DNA of 64,000 nt from Halobacillus halophilus (GCF_020171985.1 NZ_JAIVAL010000011.1:1-64000); one strand, 5' to 3'. Shown: positions 34,333 through 43,060, numbered from the stretch's first letter. Program-made: numbers and translations. Notes: generated by a model not told the origin, from the letters alone.

Positions 34333-34361
34333 TTTACAAATGCGTACAAGTTACCTATAAT
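34333..34361 (+). promoter_or_regulatory. Strong plus-strand promoter in the proC upstream gap
   Basis: TTTACA (34333-34338), 17-nt spacer, TATAAT (34356-34361). No plus-strand gene follows; see the candidate RNA. Confidence 0.65.
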
Positions 34362-34367
34362 TAGAAT

Positions 34368-34450
34368 TGTATTCTTCATATCATAGCGAACGACCAAAAA
34401 TATCATAGCTGCTACGAAAAAAGCCGAGCTGCCTTAAGCTCGGTTTTTTT
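34368..34450 (+). ncRNA. Candidate small RNA between proC and the K+/H+ antiporter gene
   Basis: About 83 nt run from the start predicted by the strong promoter to a terminator (GCCGAGCT..AAGCTCGG then seven T). No reading frame of useful length is present. The 10-mer ATATCATAGC occurs twice, 22 nt apart (34378 and 34400). The last nucleotides are antisense to the 3' end of the antiporter gene. Transcription is inferred only from signals. Confidence 0.45.
34417..34450. terminator. Bidirectional terminator at the antiporter 3' end
   Basis: AAAAAA-g-CCGAGCT pairs with AAGCTCGG-TTTTTTT, overlapping the antiporter stop codon. Confidence 0.88.
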
Positions 34451-35945
34451 CGTGGTTCACAGCACTCTCTCCAGGCTTAACGGCTTGCAACAATTTCTTC
34501 ACTTCCTTCTTACTGCTCCGTGACACCATAATATAAAGGGTATCCCCTGCTTTAATCTCTGTTTGTCCATAGGGAGTGATGACATCGCCTTCTCTTATGA
34601 TCGCATTAATTAAAGCACGATCAGGAAGTTCAATATGTTCAAGCGTCTGCCCTACTACCTGATTATTTTCCACCACATCAAATTCCATTAATTCCACATT
34701 CGCTTTCCCGATTGAAATCAATTCCAGGGAATGGATCGGATTGGTAAGCTTATCCGAAACCAGCTTAAAGCGCTCCGCTACCCATGTAATCGATGAGCCT
34801 TGAAAGAGAGTGGACGTCAGTACAGTAAAAAAGACAACATTAAAAATCAGCTGACTATTCTCTATGCCCGCAAGCATCGGTAATATCGCCAATACAATGG
34901 GAACGGCTCCCCTCAGTCCTGCCCAGGATAGAAACAATTTCTCCTTTATACTAAAGGAAAAGAAAGCTAGACTGATAAATGTTGCCAACGGACGGGCAAT
35001 TAAAATCAGAGCCAGTGCAATTAGCAGTCCATCCATCATAACCGATAGTGTAAAAACCTCGGTCGGAAACACAAACAGCCCGAGAATAATAAACATCACA
35101 ATTTGGGCCATCCACCCAAAACCTTCGTGAAAACGCAATATCGAGTAACGATAAGCTAACTCTGCATTTCCGATAAATACAGCCGCTACATATACAGCTA
35201 ATAATCCGCTCGCCTGCGCGAGTGAACTCGCACTATAGGCTAAAAAAGCAAATCCAAGTGCAAATAAAGGATAGAGTCCACTGGAATCCAGGTTAATACG
35301 ATTTAAGCTGAAGCTTCCGGCGTAACCAACGAGAGCACCAATGAGAAGTCCTGCTCCCATCTGCCAGAAGAAGGATCCAATCAATGGAAGAATCTCCGCT
35401 TCTCCCGTGGTTAAAATTTGAATGAACGTAATGGTTAAAAACACAGCCATGGGGTCATTAGTACCCGATTCGGCTTCTAGCGTAGCCTCCAGTCTGTCTC
35501 TTACGTTTTTCCCTTTTAACACCGCAAATACAGCCGCCGCATCCGTGGAACCAATAATCGCCCCAAGCAGCATAGCTTCCACCCAATCCAGACCTAATAT
35601 GTACCTTGCCGCTACACCAACCAGTCCCGTTGTCAGCAGTACCCCAATAGTTGCAAGCGTAACCGACGGGCCAATCACTGGCTGTATATTATTCCATTTC
35701 GTCTGCATACCGCCTTCAAATAAAATGATAATTAAGGCGAATACACCGACAAGCTGTGCCACTTCAGCACTATCAAAATATATTAACCCCAGTCCATCGC
35801 TCCCGACCAGCATTCCTACGGCAATAAATAAGACAAGAGAAGGGACCCCGAGTCTTGTTGAAAATTTTGTTACGAGAATACTTGTAATTAATAGTAAAGC
35901 TACTAGCATAATAAACTTGTCCGACTGAAGAAGTTCCTGTATCAT
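34434..35945 (-). CDS. K+/H+ (or Na+/H+) antiporter, CPA1 NhaP2/CvrA type with TrkA-C domain
   Basis: 503-residue antiporter. About twelve membrane helices (1-390) include VGVFALIIILFEGGMQT, GAIIGSTDAAAVFAVL with the conserved Asp pair region, and ESGTNDPMAVFLTITF with the ND ion-binding motif. A cytoplasmic TrkA-C (RCK_C) domain follows at about 405-485 (VVGQTLEHIELPDRALINAIIREG..GDTLYIM). This architecture is that of NhaP2/CvrA proteins that export K+ or Na+ for H+ and help with osmotic and pH adjustment. The ion actually carried is uncertain. ATG follows AAAGGAGATTAACA. Monocistronic. Confidence 0.88.
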   Translation of the reverse strand: MIQELLQSDKFIMLVALLLITSILVTKFSTRLGVPSLVLFIAVGMLVGSDGLGLIYFDSAEVAQLVGVFALIIILFEGGMQTKWNNIQPVIGPSVTLATIGVLLTTGLVGVAARYILGLDWVEAMLLGAIIGSTDAAAVFAVLKGKNVRDRLEATLEAESGTNDPMAVFLTITFIQILTTGEAEILPLIGSFFWQMGAGLLIGALVGYAGSFSLNRINLDSSGLYPLFALGFAFLAYSASSLAQASGLLAVYVAAVFIGNAELAYRYSILRFHEGFGWMAQIVMFIILGLFVFPTEVFTLSVMMDGLLIALALILIARPLATFISLAFFSFSIKEKLFLSWAGLRGAVPIVLAILPMLAGIENSQLIFNVVFFTVLTSTLFQGSSITWVAERFKLVSDKLTNPIHSLELISIGKANVELMEFDVVENNQVVGQTLEHIELPDRALINAIIREGDVITPYGQTEIKAGDTLYIMVSRSSKKEVKKLLQAVKPGESAVNHEKNRA

Positions 35946-36025
35946 TGTTAATCTCCTTTATTCCTACATCTATCGTTTATTATAGCAATACAACGCCTCC
36001 GTCCCCTACTAATTCACCTTATCGA

Positions 36026-36059
36026 AACAAACAGCCTCTGCAACGCAGAAGCTGTTGTT
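36026..36059 (-). terminator. Terminator of helD
   Basis: AACAACAGC-t-TCTGC pairs with GCAGA-g-GCTGTTTGTT on the minus strand. Confidence 0.75.
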
Positions 36060-38386
36060 CATTTTCTCTCATACAAATCCTCTGATACCAGTTGGAGCAA
36101 TGGACTCAGCACTCCTGTATAAAATAAATCCAATTCGTGCATGGCTCTTGTCGCTGCTGTATATAATAGTTTCCGTTCTTCCTCTTTGTTATAAGTCGAA
36201 CTGGACACTTCTGGTAAAATCACGGCATCAAATTCAATTCCCTTGGCTAAATACCCAGGAAGAATAAGAACACCTTTTTCAAAGGATTGTGATTCTTTAT
36301 AAATCAAACGGGCGGAGAAACCCTCGCCTATACGCGCATGTAAATCTTTCGCTTCCTGTTTCGTTCGGGTCAGAAGAGCAATGGTTTCGTGACCTTCTTT
36401 CTGCCTGCGTAGTATGGTTTCCTGCATAGATTTAATAAGCTCATCCTCGTTTTCTTTCTGATGAACACGAGGCTTCTGTCCCTCGCGATTAAATGCTTCA
36501 ATCTTTTCCCCATCCGAAAGCAGATGTTTTGTAAATTCAACAATCGGTTTAGTGGAACGGTAACTCCGCATTAAATACAAATGTTCCACCTTCGGATCTT
36601 CTTCTAATTCTTCCCCTTCTTCCAATAGACTTGAGGATTTTGTGTAAAGGTTATGAATTGCCTGGTTATAATCGCCGAGCAGGTTGAATCGTGCATTCGG
36701 AAATAATTGCTTGATAAACTCAATTTGAAACGGAGAATAATCCTGTGCTTCATCAATAAACAGGTGTCGAATAACTGTATTAACGTTTCTGCCCTCAATT
36801 TGATCCTGTAAGTACAGATAAGGTGTAACATCCTCAGCATAAAGGTACTTCTTGTTTAGCGCTTTTTTTGTTTCGAGTCCAATATCTTTCCACTCTTCTT
36901 CACTCAACTCTGCAGGAACAGACATTGTATCAAACATCTGTTCATAAAGCTTTCTCAGCTTAATAAACTTCAATTGTTCAATCTTTCTCTTTAAAGGACG
37001 CATTTTTCTTTCCACGATGATTTTGACAAGCATCTTCTGCTCCCTGTCAAAATCATCGAAAGTATCTTCGTTAAATTCTTTATGCTCCTCAAGTTCATGA
37101 AACGCTTCAACGTATTCATGCTTGGCTAAAAAAGCAGCTTCTTCGACCGGCCAGTCTTTATCCTGTTCTTTTAATTGGAAAGCATCCAATTGATCAAGAA
37201 GCCACACTTTGACGGTTTCTATCCGATTAGGAATACGTCCTGTCAGTTTATAAAAGTAATCGTGAATCTCTTCAGCACTTACAATGGTTTGTCCTCGAAA
37301 GGTGATGTTCCTAAACTTCATTCCTTTCTCAGTTAATCCTTTTACGTAAGCATTCAGCAGATTCTTATAATCCAATGCTGATTTGAAGCGAATACCTGCC
37401 ACTCTTCTCTCAAGCCTCTGACTGTCTCGATCAGACAACAGGTATTCCAGCTGCTCAAATGGGCTTTCCAGTTCAAAATCCTGATCCAGTCGTCCAGCTG
37501 CATACTCCTGGAATGTAACTTGCCGCATGTTATCTTCTCCAAGTTCAGGTAGAACGGAAGCCACATAGCTAATAAACATGTGGTTGGGTGAAAATAATAA
37601 AATTTGATCGGCGCTTATAGACCTCCGGTACCGATAGAGCAGATATGCAATGCGCTGCATAGCTGCTGAAGTCTTGCCGCTTCCAGCTGCTCCCTGTACA
37701 ATCAGCATTTTATTCTTATCATAGCGTATGATTTGATTTTGCTCTTTTTGAATCGTGGCTACTATACTTTTCATCTGGGAGGATGCATTTCCACCTAGTA
37801 CGTGCTGGAGCAGTTCGTCACCGATCGTCAGCCCTGTATCGAACATCCCTTGAAGAGTTCCCTGCCGTATAATAAATTGTCTCTTCAGCTTCATCTCCCC
37901 TGTCACTTCTCCCACAGGGGTTTCATATTGAACGGGGCCCGGAGCGTAATCGTAATACATGCTTGATACAGGTGCCCGCCAATCATAAATCAGGAAATCT
38001 TCTTTGTTCTTATCCATCAATGAACCAATGCCTATATATATAGATTCTACCTCCCCGTCTTCTTCCTGGAAATCGATCCTTCCGAAGTAAGGAGAATCCT
38101 CCTGGCGCTCGTAAAGCTTCACCAGTTTATGAAACTGTCCGTAGCTTCTCTCCCTCTCTGACAAGAGCTCTGCTTGCTGTTTAATACTTGCGTATGTTTC
38201 AATCGCTTCGTCGGGTTCATCCATATTGACGGTAACATCGTCCCAAAACCCTTGGCGAAGCTCGAGTATATCTCCCATCAATTCTTTGTTATTTTCCATT
38301 AACTCATTCTTTTTCTCTGCTAATATCCGTTGAATATCCTTTATTCTTTTTTCTTCTTGCTGCCATTCACTGTGTTTCTCATCCAT
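36059..38386 (-). CDS. helD: HelD, RNA polymerase-recycling helicase-like ATPase (canonical copy)
   Basis: 775-residue protein, matching B. subtilis HelD (774). The N-terminal coiled-coil arm (1-85) would enter the polymerase secondary channel. A first insert follows (YFGRIDFQEEDGEVESIYIGIGSL..LIYDWRAPVSSMYYDY), then Walker A VQGAAGSGKTS (about 235-245). The helical clamp insertion runs about 370-520. Walker B is LFIDEAQDYSPFQIE, with LLGDYNQAIHNLYT, RSYRSTKPIVEF, AKGIEFDAVILPEV and YTAATRAMHELDLF. Role: removes RNA polymerase from nucleic acid with ATP. The ATG at 38386 (MDEKHSEWQ) follows AGAGGAGCGG; the frame extends 12 codons more without support. Confidence 0.93.
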   Translation of the reverse strand: MDEKHSEWQQEEKRIKDIQRILAEKKNELMENNKELMGDILELRQGFWDDVTVNMDEPDEAIETYASIKQQAELLSERERSYGQFHKLVKLYERQEDSPYFGRIDFQEEDGEVESIYIGIGSLMDKNKEDFLIYDWRAPVSSMYYDYAPGPVQYETPVGEVTGEMKLKRQFIIRQGTLQGMFDTGLTIGDELLQHVLGGNASSQMKSIVATIQKEQNQIIRYDKNKMLIVQGAAGSGKTSAAMQRIAYLLYRYRRSISADQILLFSPNHMFISYVASVLPELGEDNMRQVTFQEYAAGRLDQDFELESPFEQLEYLLSDRDSQRLERRVAGIRFKSALDYKNLLNAYVKGLTEKGMKFRNITFRGQTIVSAEEIHDYFYKLTGRIPNRIETVKVWLLDQLDAFQLKEQDKDWPVEEAAFLAKHEYVEAFHELEEHKEFNEDTFDDFDREQKMLVKIIVERKMRPLKRKIEQLKFIKLRKLYEQMFDTMSVPAELSEEEWKDIGLETKKALNKKYLYAEDVTPYLYLQDQIEGRNVNTVIRHLFIDEAQDYSPFQIEFIKQLFPNARFNLLGDYNQAIHNLYTKSSSLLEEGEELEEDPKVEHLYLMRSYRSTKPIVEFTKHLLSDGEKIEAFNREGQKPRVHQKENEDELIKSMQETILRRQKEGHETIALLTRTKQEAKDLHARIGEGFSARLIYKESQSFEKGVLILPGYLAKGIEFDAVILPEVSSSTYNKEEERKLLYTAATRAMHELDLFYTGVLSPLLQLVSEDLYERK

Positions 38387-38472
38387 CCTATCCGCTCCTC
38401 TCACGCGCACAAAACAAATCATTATCAGCAGCCCAAAATCCTCTGCTCTATTTTCTTATTTATAATTTCAGA

Positions 38473-39005
38473 ATAGCTCCCATTACTTTAAGACTTGATT
38501 TCGAGATAAATAGGGCCCGTCGCCAAAAAAGGATTAGGACGGCTACGGAAACAACTCGCTTTCCTACGGGGGAACGGTGAGCTTCCTCGCTCGTTTCACT
38601 CTCTGCGGGATCTCACCTAGTCCCTTCTCCCGTGGGAGTCTCGTCGTTTCCTTCGCCGCCCAAAAGATAGCAGATGAGCGGACCCTGCTAATAGGAGAAA
38701 CGGGGAAGCTAAAATTGTTTAAAATGCTTCTATAACGGGGTTTACCCTTTGGACAGACTCGGAATTTAACGTAGGCCGTTCTTCCTCAGATGGAGTATAT
38801 ACGTAAAGGATTTCGAGCGCTCCATGATCGCAAAGGGGCGGAAGGGAAAGGCGAAGACTCCTGCGGGGTGAACATGACATGTGAGGCCCCGGAAGGCGCC
38901 AGCCTGAGGAGACTCAGCGCATGCCCGCGGAAAGCGAGCCGTTCCCTGGAGCCCCTTTCTCCACACGATATCTCGAAACCGAGTCTTACAGTAACCGGCC
39001 CTTTA
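38473..39005. repeat. Composite intergenic repeat, copy 4 (half B forward, half A reversed)
   Basis: Half B runs from CTCCCATTACTTTAAGACTT (about 38476) to about 38695. After a 70-bp linker, half A is reversed from about 38812 to 39005 and ends in ATCTCGAAACCGAGTCTTAC. Half A here is the uninterrupted form (GCGGGCATGCGC intact). Copies 3 and 4 share linker sequence. The 38.4-39.17 kb space between helD and yhbH otherwise contains no supported gene; GTACAAtctaaagTTGTAC at about 39141-39159 is a small extra dyad. Confidence 0.8.
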
Positions 39006-39171
39006 GCGTAAATAAGCCCCTTATGTGGGTCTAACACAGTGGGGGTTCATGTGGTTTTTTTGTATGACTGAAGAAGCTGTTCAGTTATTCGTGCAGATCA
39101 ACTTATATATAAAAATAATTCTACTACGCCTCTCCCCCTAGTACAATCTAAAGTTGTACAGAGGCACAATC

Positions 39172-39206
39172 AAAAAAGCCAGGTAAGGATTAGCCTTTAC
39201 CTGACT
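39172..39206 (-). terminator. Terminator of yhbH
   Basis: AGTCAGGTAAAGG pairs with CCTTACCTGGCT (one wobble and one bulge), then TTTTTT on the minus strand. Confidence 0.85.
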
Positions 39207-39212
39207 CTTTAT

Positions 39213-40376
39213 TTAATTCACGACTTCTTCTGGACTGACCTCGCTGAAGAATTGTTTCATCGCATGAAATACATCTGCTTTTCTTCTCAAAATGTAATAA
39301 CGGAATTTAGGGTGATCAATCGCTTTGTATGCCTGCATCAAACTAGATGACCGGTTATACTGGTTGACTTCTCCATACCCGAACATCTGAGAAACTTCAA
39401 GAAGTTCTTCAATTAAAGCTAAACAACGCTTGTTATCAGATGTTAAATTGTCCCCATCTGAAAAGTGGAACGGGTAGATATTATAACGGTCCGGTGAGTA
39501 CTTAGTTTCAATTAACTCCAGCGCTTTCCGGTAGGCTGACGAACAAATGGTTCCTCCGCTTTCCCCTTTAGAAAAGAAATCTTCTTCACTAACCACTTTT
39601 GCCTGCGTATGGTGAGCTACGAATTCTACATCCACCGTCTCATAATTTTTTCCTAAGAAACGGTTCATCCAGAAAAAGAAGCTTCTGGCCATGTACTTTT
39701 CCCACTGACCCATGGAACCACTTGTATCCATCATCGCAATAACAACCGCTTTTGATTCAGGTTTCGTCTTATCATTCCAGGTCTTATAGCGTATATCTTC
39801 CGGGAAGATGGGGTTAAACGAAGCTTCCCCTCCAAGAGCGTTCCGCTTATAGGCTTCAAGCATCGTTCTTTTCTTATCAATATTACCTGTTAAACCTGTC
39901 TTACGAATATCACTAAATTCAATGTCTGTCTGAATAATGTTATCTTTCTCTTTTTCATCCAGGTTCGGCAGCGTCAGTTCTTTGAAAAATGCCTCCTCGA
40001 GCTCTGCCAGTGAAATTTCAGCTTCATAGAAATCTTCGCCAGCTTGGTCGCCGGCACCTTCTCCTTGACCAGGCTTACCCTTGGATTGCGGCGCCTGAGC
40101 CACCACATCACCGATTTCACTATCCCCATCGCCTTGTCCTGCATGCTTGTTCTTCTCATGATTGTAACGAATTTTATATTCATCAAGCGAACGTATTGGT
40201 ATCTTGACGACACGTCTTCCATTCGACATTACAATATTTTCTTCGGTAATCAAATCTGGTAATTGTTTATTCATCGCATCCTTAACTTTTTCCTGATGTC
40301 GCCTCTGATCGTCGTAGCCTTTCCGATGGAGGGACCAGTCGTCTTCGGCGATTACGAAACTCTTCTCTTCATCCAT
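39213..40376 (-). CDS. yhbH: Sporulation protein YhbH (DUF444, von Willebrand-A-like)
   Basis: 387-residue DUF444 protein (B. subtilis YhbH has 392). A charged, Gly/Gln-rich N-terminal part (about 85-115, [29 protein letters not shown]) precedes a C-terminal VWA-like domain with the metal-site motif [10 protein letters not shown] and the [14 protein letters not shown] segment. In B. subtilis it is expressed under SigE, is needed for efficient sporulation and is linked to PrkA. Here prkA is almost 10 kb away. Upstream, CATACGAT (40416-40409) resembles a SigE -10 but no good -35 is seen. ATG follows TTAGGAGGG. Confidence 0.92.
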   Translation of the reverse strand: MDEEKSFVIAEDDWSLHRKGYDDQRRHQEKVKDAMNKQLPDLITEENIVMSNGRRVVKIPIRSLDEYKIRYNHEKNKHAGQGDGDSEIGDVVAQAPQSKGKPGQGEGAGDQAGEDFYEAEISLAELEEAFFKELTLPNLDEKEKDNIIQTDIEFSDIRKTGLTGNIDKKRTMLEAYKRNALGGEASFNPIFPEDIRYKTWNDKTKPESKAVVIAMMDTSGSMGQWEKYMARSFFFWMNRFLGKNYETVDVEFVAHHTQAKVVSEEDFFSKGESGGTICSSAYRKALELIETKYSPDRYNIYPFHFSDGDNLTSDNKRCLALIEELLEVSQMFGYGEVNQYNRSSSLMQAYKAIDHPKFRYYILRRKADVFHAMKQFFSEVSPEEVVN

Positions 40377-40501
40377 GTTTTTTCTCCCTCCTAACCGAGT
40401 ATTACTCTATCGTATGCAGGTCCACGTAAATGGATGAAACATAATAAAATATGTGTGAATTTTTTGATTATTTAGCCTGGTTTTAGAGTAATCGGCAAGA
40501 C

Positions 40502-40535
40502 AAAAAAGCCCTGCACAGAAACTGTACAGGACTCT
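40502..40535 (-). terminator. Terminator of yidC2
   Basis: AGTCCTG..CAG pairs with CTG..CAGGGCT, followed by TTTTTT on the minus strand. Confidence 0.8.
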
Positions 40536-40546
40536 ATTTGACCTCA

Positions 40547-41278
40547 TCAGGTTGTATAAAGTTTTTTGGAAATCAGGGTTTGAATGACAAGAAAAGCTCC
40601 TCCTGCCGCCCAATAGAGTGGCAGAGCTGAGGGCGAGGAAATGGATATAAACAGTATCATAACGGGGGATAACAGCCCCATCCATTTCATCTGCTTCCGT
40701 TGTTGTTCCGGCATTCCAATAAGAGACACTCTGTATTGGATGAAATAAAGAATACCTGCAATAACAGCCATGGTTAGATCTGTCTGCCCCAAATCAAACC
40801 ACAGGAATGAATGGGTAGCGATTTCTTCCGAACTTCGAATCGCATAATAGATTCCAGCAAAGATCGGAATCTGTAAAACAATCGGCAGACATCCCATGTT
40901 TAACGGGTTAATCTCATTAGTCCGATACAAGTCCATCATTTCGCTCTGAATCTTTTTCTTATCCTCCTGGCTGGATGCTTGCTTTAAGCGACTTTGAAGA
41001 TCATTCAGCTCAGGTTTCACCGCATCCATTTTCCCACGCATGTCCTGACTATTTTTAAACGTTTTTAACATGAACGGCATAATAACCACTCTAAGCGCGA
41101 GGGTAATCAAAATAATCGCTATGCCATAATTTTCTCCGAACAACTCTGCAATGAAGGTGATTGCCTCAACGAAAGGCTCCACAAAGTATTGGCTGAAGAA
41201 TCCTCCACCGCTTTCCTTTGGTGCACATCCTGTTAATAAAATGGTGCTGAACAAGAATAAACTTATCCACTTTTTCAA
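40547..41278 (-). CDS. yidC: Membrane protein insertase YidC2 (YqjG/SpoIIIJ family)
   Basis: 243-residue Oxa1/YidC-family insertase. A lipoprotein signal ends at LLTGC (Cys18). Five membrane helices follow, with the YidC core GIAIILITLALRVVIMPFML (which carries the hydrophilic-groove Arg), the coiled cytoplasmic loop (KPELNDLQSRLKQASSQEDKKKIQSE), LNMGCLPIVLQIPIFAGIYYAI and LYWAAGGAFLVIQTLI. The start codon is TTG at 41278, 7 nt after GGAGG. That ribosome binding site is partly buried in a hairpin formed with the end of the upstream mifM-like ORF. In B. subtilis yidC2 is induced this way when SpoIIIJ activity is low. Confidence 0.92.
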   Translation of the reverse strand: MKKWISLFLFSTILLTGCAPKESGGGFFSQYFVEPFVEAITFIAELFGENYGIAIILITLALRVVIMPFMLKTFKNSQDMRGKMDAVKPELNDLQSRLKQASSQEDKKKIQSEMMDLYRTNEINPLNMGCLPIVLQIPIFAGIYYAIRSSEEIATHSFLWFDLGQTDLTMAVIAGILYFIQYRVSLIGMPEQQRKQMKWMGLLSPVMILFISISSPSALPLYWAAGGAFLVIQTLISKKLYTT

Positions 41279-41288
41279 ATTTAGTCCT

Positions 41289-41324
41289 CCTCTTTATTCG
41301 TATCTTCAGGCACGAACAAAGAGG
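41289..41324 (-). promoter_or_regulatory. Ribosome-binding-site-sequestering hairpin between mifM-like ORF and yidC2
   Basis: CCTCTTTGTTCG (41324-41313) pairs with CGAATAAAGAGG (41300-41289) in a 12-bp stem with one G-T wobble and a 12-nt loop. The 5' arm lies in the last codons of the mifM-like ORF and the 3' arm overlaps AGGAGG of yidC2. A ribosome held near the end of the ORF would open it. Confidence 0.8.
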
Positions 41325-41596
41325 TAGTGATCATCGTCTCCATCGTCTTCTTTTCTTCCAACAGTGCGTTGTATCCAATGAATTAATCCATGAGTAATGG
41401 AAACAGATGTTTCTTGCAGCGAGAATGCTTTTGTATCCTCCTGCAGGAAAACGTGTCGCGATTGCAGCCATAAAGAACTTCCTGAAACCATATGAGTCCA
41501 CATGGATTCAAAAGCTATTCCAGCAAGCAATGTGATATATAAAGACAGGAACAGTAAATCGAATGATCCGTCAAATAATTCTATTATAATGGCCAT
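41306..41596 (-). CDS. mifM: MifM-like translation-arrest sensor of membrane insertion
   Basis: 96-residue protein, against 95 for B. subtilis MifM. An N-terminal membrane helix (about 7-29, LFDGSFDLLFLSLYITLLAGIAF) would be a YidC substrate. The C-terminus carries LIHWIQRTV (71-79) and an acidic run EDDGDDD (83-89). As I recall it, this mirrors the arrest element of MifM (an I..WI segment about ten residues before DEED). It lies directly upstream of yidC2 with the expected hairpin over its ribosome binding site. If the nascent helix is not inserted, the ribosome stalls in the acidic run and yidC2 translation is opened. ATG follows AAAGGGTTGG. Primary sequence is poorly conserved, so the call depends on context. 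Confidence 0.8.
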   Translation of the reverse strand: MAIIIELFDGSFDLLFLSLYITLLAGIAFESMWTHMVSGSSLWLQSRHVFLQEDTKAFSLQETSVSITHGLIHWIQRTVGRKEDDGDDDHYLFVRA

Positions 41597-41670
41597 AGTT
41601 CCAACCCTTTTTATTAATAATTAATACGTAATCATACGTTTATCCTAACGTAAAAGTTTCACTTTGTCAC

Positions 41671-41703
41671 AAAAAAACCCGCCAGGAATTCTTCCCAGCG
41701 GGT
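41671..41703 (-). terminator. Terminator of odhAB
   Basis: ACCCGC pairs with GCGGGT around an interrupted GG/CC helix and is followed by seven T on the minus strand. Confidence 0.88.
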
Positions 41704-41710
41704 GATCCAT

Positions 41711-43060
41711 TTATCCTTCTAATAATAAATCATAAGGATCTTCAATCATTTCTTTAATTCTCTTAAGGAACTGTACAGCTTCTTTGCCGTCCACGATCCG
41801 GTGATCGTATGAAAGAGCAATGTACATCATAGGGCGAGCTTGAATAGTATCATCCGGCATAACTTTCGGACGCTTTTCAATATTGTGCAGACCCAGGATA
41901 CCAACTTGCGGAGAATTCAGGATCGGCGTTGAAAGCATGGAACCGAAAATACCGCCATTTGTAATTGTAAAGGAACCACCCTGGAGATCTTCCAGCTGAA
42001 GTTCTTTATTACGGGCTTTCGTTGCTACGTCAGCAATTCCTTTTTCAATGCCTGCGAAATCCAGACGATCGGCATCGCGGACAACTGGAACAACGAGACC
42101 TTCTTCCGTAGATACAGCCATACCAATATCATAGAATTTCTTCATAACAATTTCATTGCCCTGGATTTCCGCGTTGATGAGAGGGAACTCTTTCAATGCG
42201 CCTACCACAGCTTTCGTAAAGAAAGACATGAATCCAAGTTTAATATCATGTTTCTTCTGGAAGGATTCTTTACGCTGACTTCTAAGGTTCATCACGTTCG
42301 TCATATCGACTTCATTGAACGTAGTGAGCATTGCGGAAGTTTGTTGTACCTCTACGAGACGCTTCGCAATGGTTTGACGGCGACGGGACATTTTAACTCG
42401 TTCCACCGGCTTTTCAAACTCTGTTTTTTCACTATTCTGTTCAGATTTTTTCTCTTTTTTAGGAGCTTCTTTTTTCTCTTCCTGCTTAGGCTCCTGCTTC
42501 TGTTCCTTCTTGCTATCACCTTGAGCCGCTTCTTCTACATCTTCAGGACGGATGCGGCCAAGTGGATCTCTAGCAGAAATTTCACTCAGGTTGATTCCAA
42601 GCTCACGCGCTCGCTTACGAGCCGCTGGTGTAGCAATGACTTCTTTTTTGTCGTCATCACTTGAACCTTGATCCTGATCGGATTTAGATTCCTCTTTTTG
42701 TTTAGAATCCTCTGTTTCTTGCTGTTGTTCTTCTTTATCTTCCTGGGCCTGTTTGTTCTCCTCAGAAGACTCTTTCTCCTCTTCTTCATTAGAGGATTCT
42801 TCTTCCGAACTCCCGCCGGCTTCTCCGTTTTCATCAACTTTAGCGATAACGTCCCCTACTTCTACGTCATCTCCAGCTTCTTTTAGAAGTTCCGAAATAA
42901 CACCGCTTGCGTCAGCGTTTACTTCGACGTTTACTTTATCTGTCTCGAGTTCAAGGATAGGATCACCTTTCTCAACCTGATCTCCTTTTTGAACAAGCCA
43001 TTCGGCAATCGTACCTTCTGTAATGGATTCAGCTAATTCAGGAACTTTAATTTCCTTCAT
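41711..43060 (-). CDS. odhB: Dihydrolipoyl succinyltransferase, E2 of 2-oxoglutarate dehydrogenase
   Basis: 449-residue E2 subunit. One lipoyl domain (1-77) contains the lipoylated Lys in ELETDKVNVEV. A very acidic/Glu-Ser-Lys-Gln linker (78-145) and a peripheral subunit-binding domain (about 148-185, ATPAARKRARELGINLSEI..GRI) follow. After a second Lys/Glu linker, the catalytic domain (about 220-449) ends with the active-site SYDHRIVDG. The first linker is unusually long and rich in Glu and Gln. ATG at 43060 after AAAGGAGG, inside the end of odhA (14-nt overlap), so the two are coupled. The lipoyl group could be provided by LipM/LipA encoded 10 kb away. Confidence 0.95.
   Translation of the reverse strand: MKEIKVPELAESITEGTIAEWLVQKGDQVEKGDPILELETDKVNVEVNADASGVISELLKEAGDDVEVGDVIAKVDENGEAGGSSEEESSNEEEEKESSEENKQAQEDKEEQQQETEDSKQKEESKSDQDQGSSDDDKKEVIATPAARKRARELGINLSEISARDPLGRIRPEDVEEAAQGDSKKEQKQEPKQEEKKEAPKKEKKSEQNSEKTEFEKPVERVKMSRRRQTIAKRLVEVQQTSAMLTTFNEVDMTNVMNLRSQRKESFQKKHDIKLGFMSFFTKAVVGALKEFPLINAEIQGNEIVMKKFYDIGMAVSTEEGLVVPVVRDADRLDFAGIEKGIADVATKARNKELQLEDLQGGSFTITNGGIFGSMLSTPILNSPQVGILGLHNIEKRPKVMPDDTIQARPMMYIALSYDHRIVDGKEAVQFLKRIKEMIEDPYDLLLEG

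Noticed and set aside
38766-39037. Overlapping frames on both strands in composite copy 4
   Set aside because: Same reason: GC-rich palindromic repeat produces long open frames in both directions without start signals.
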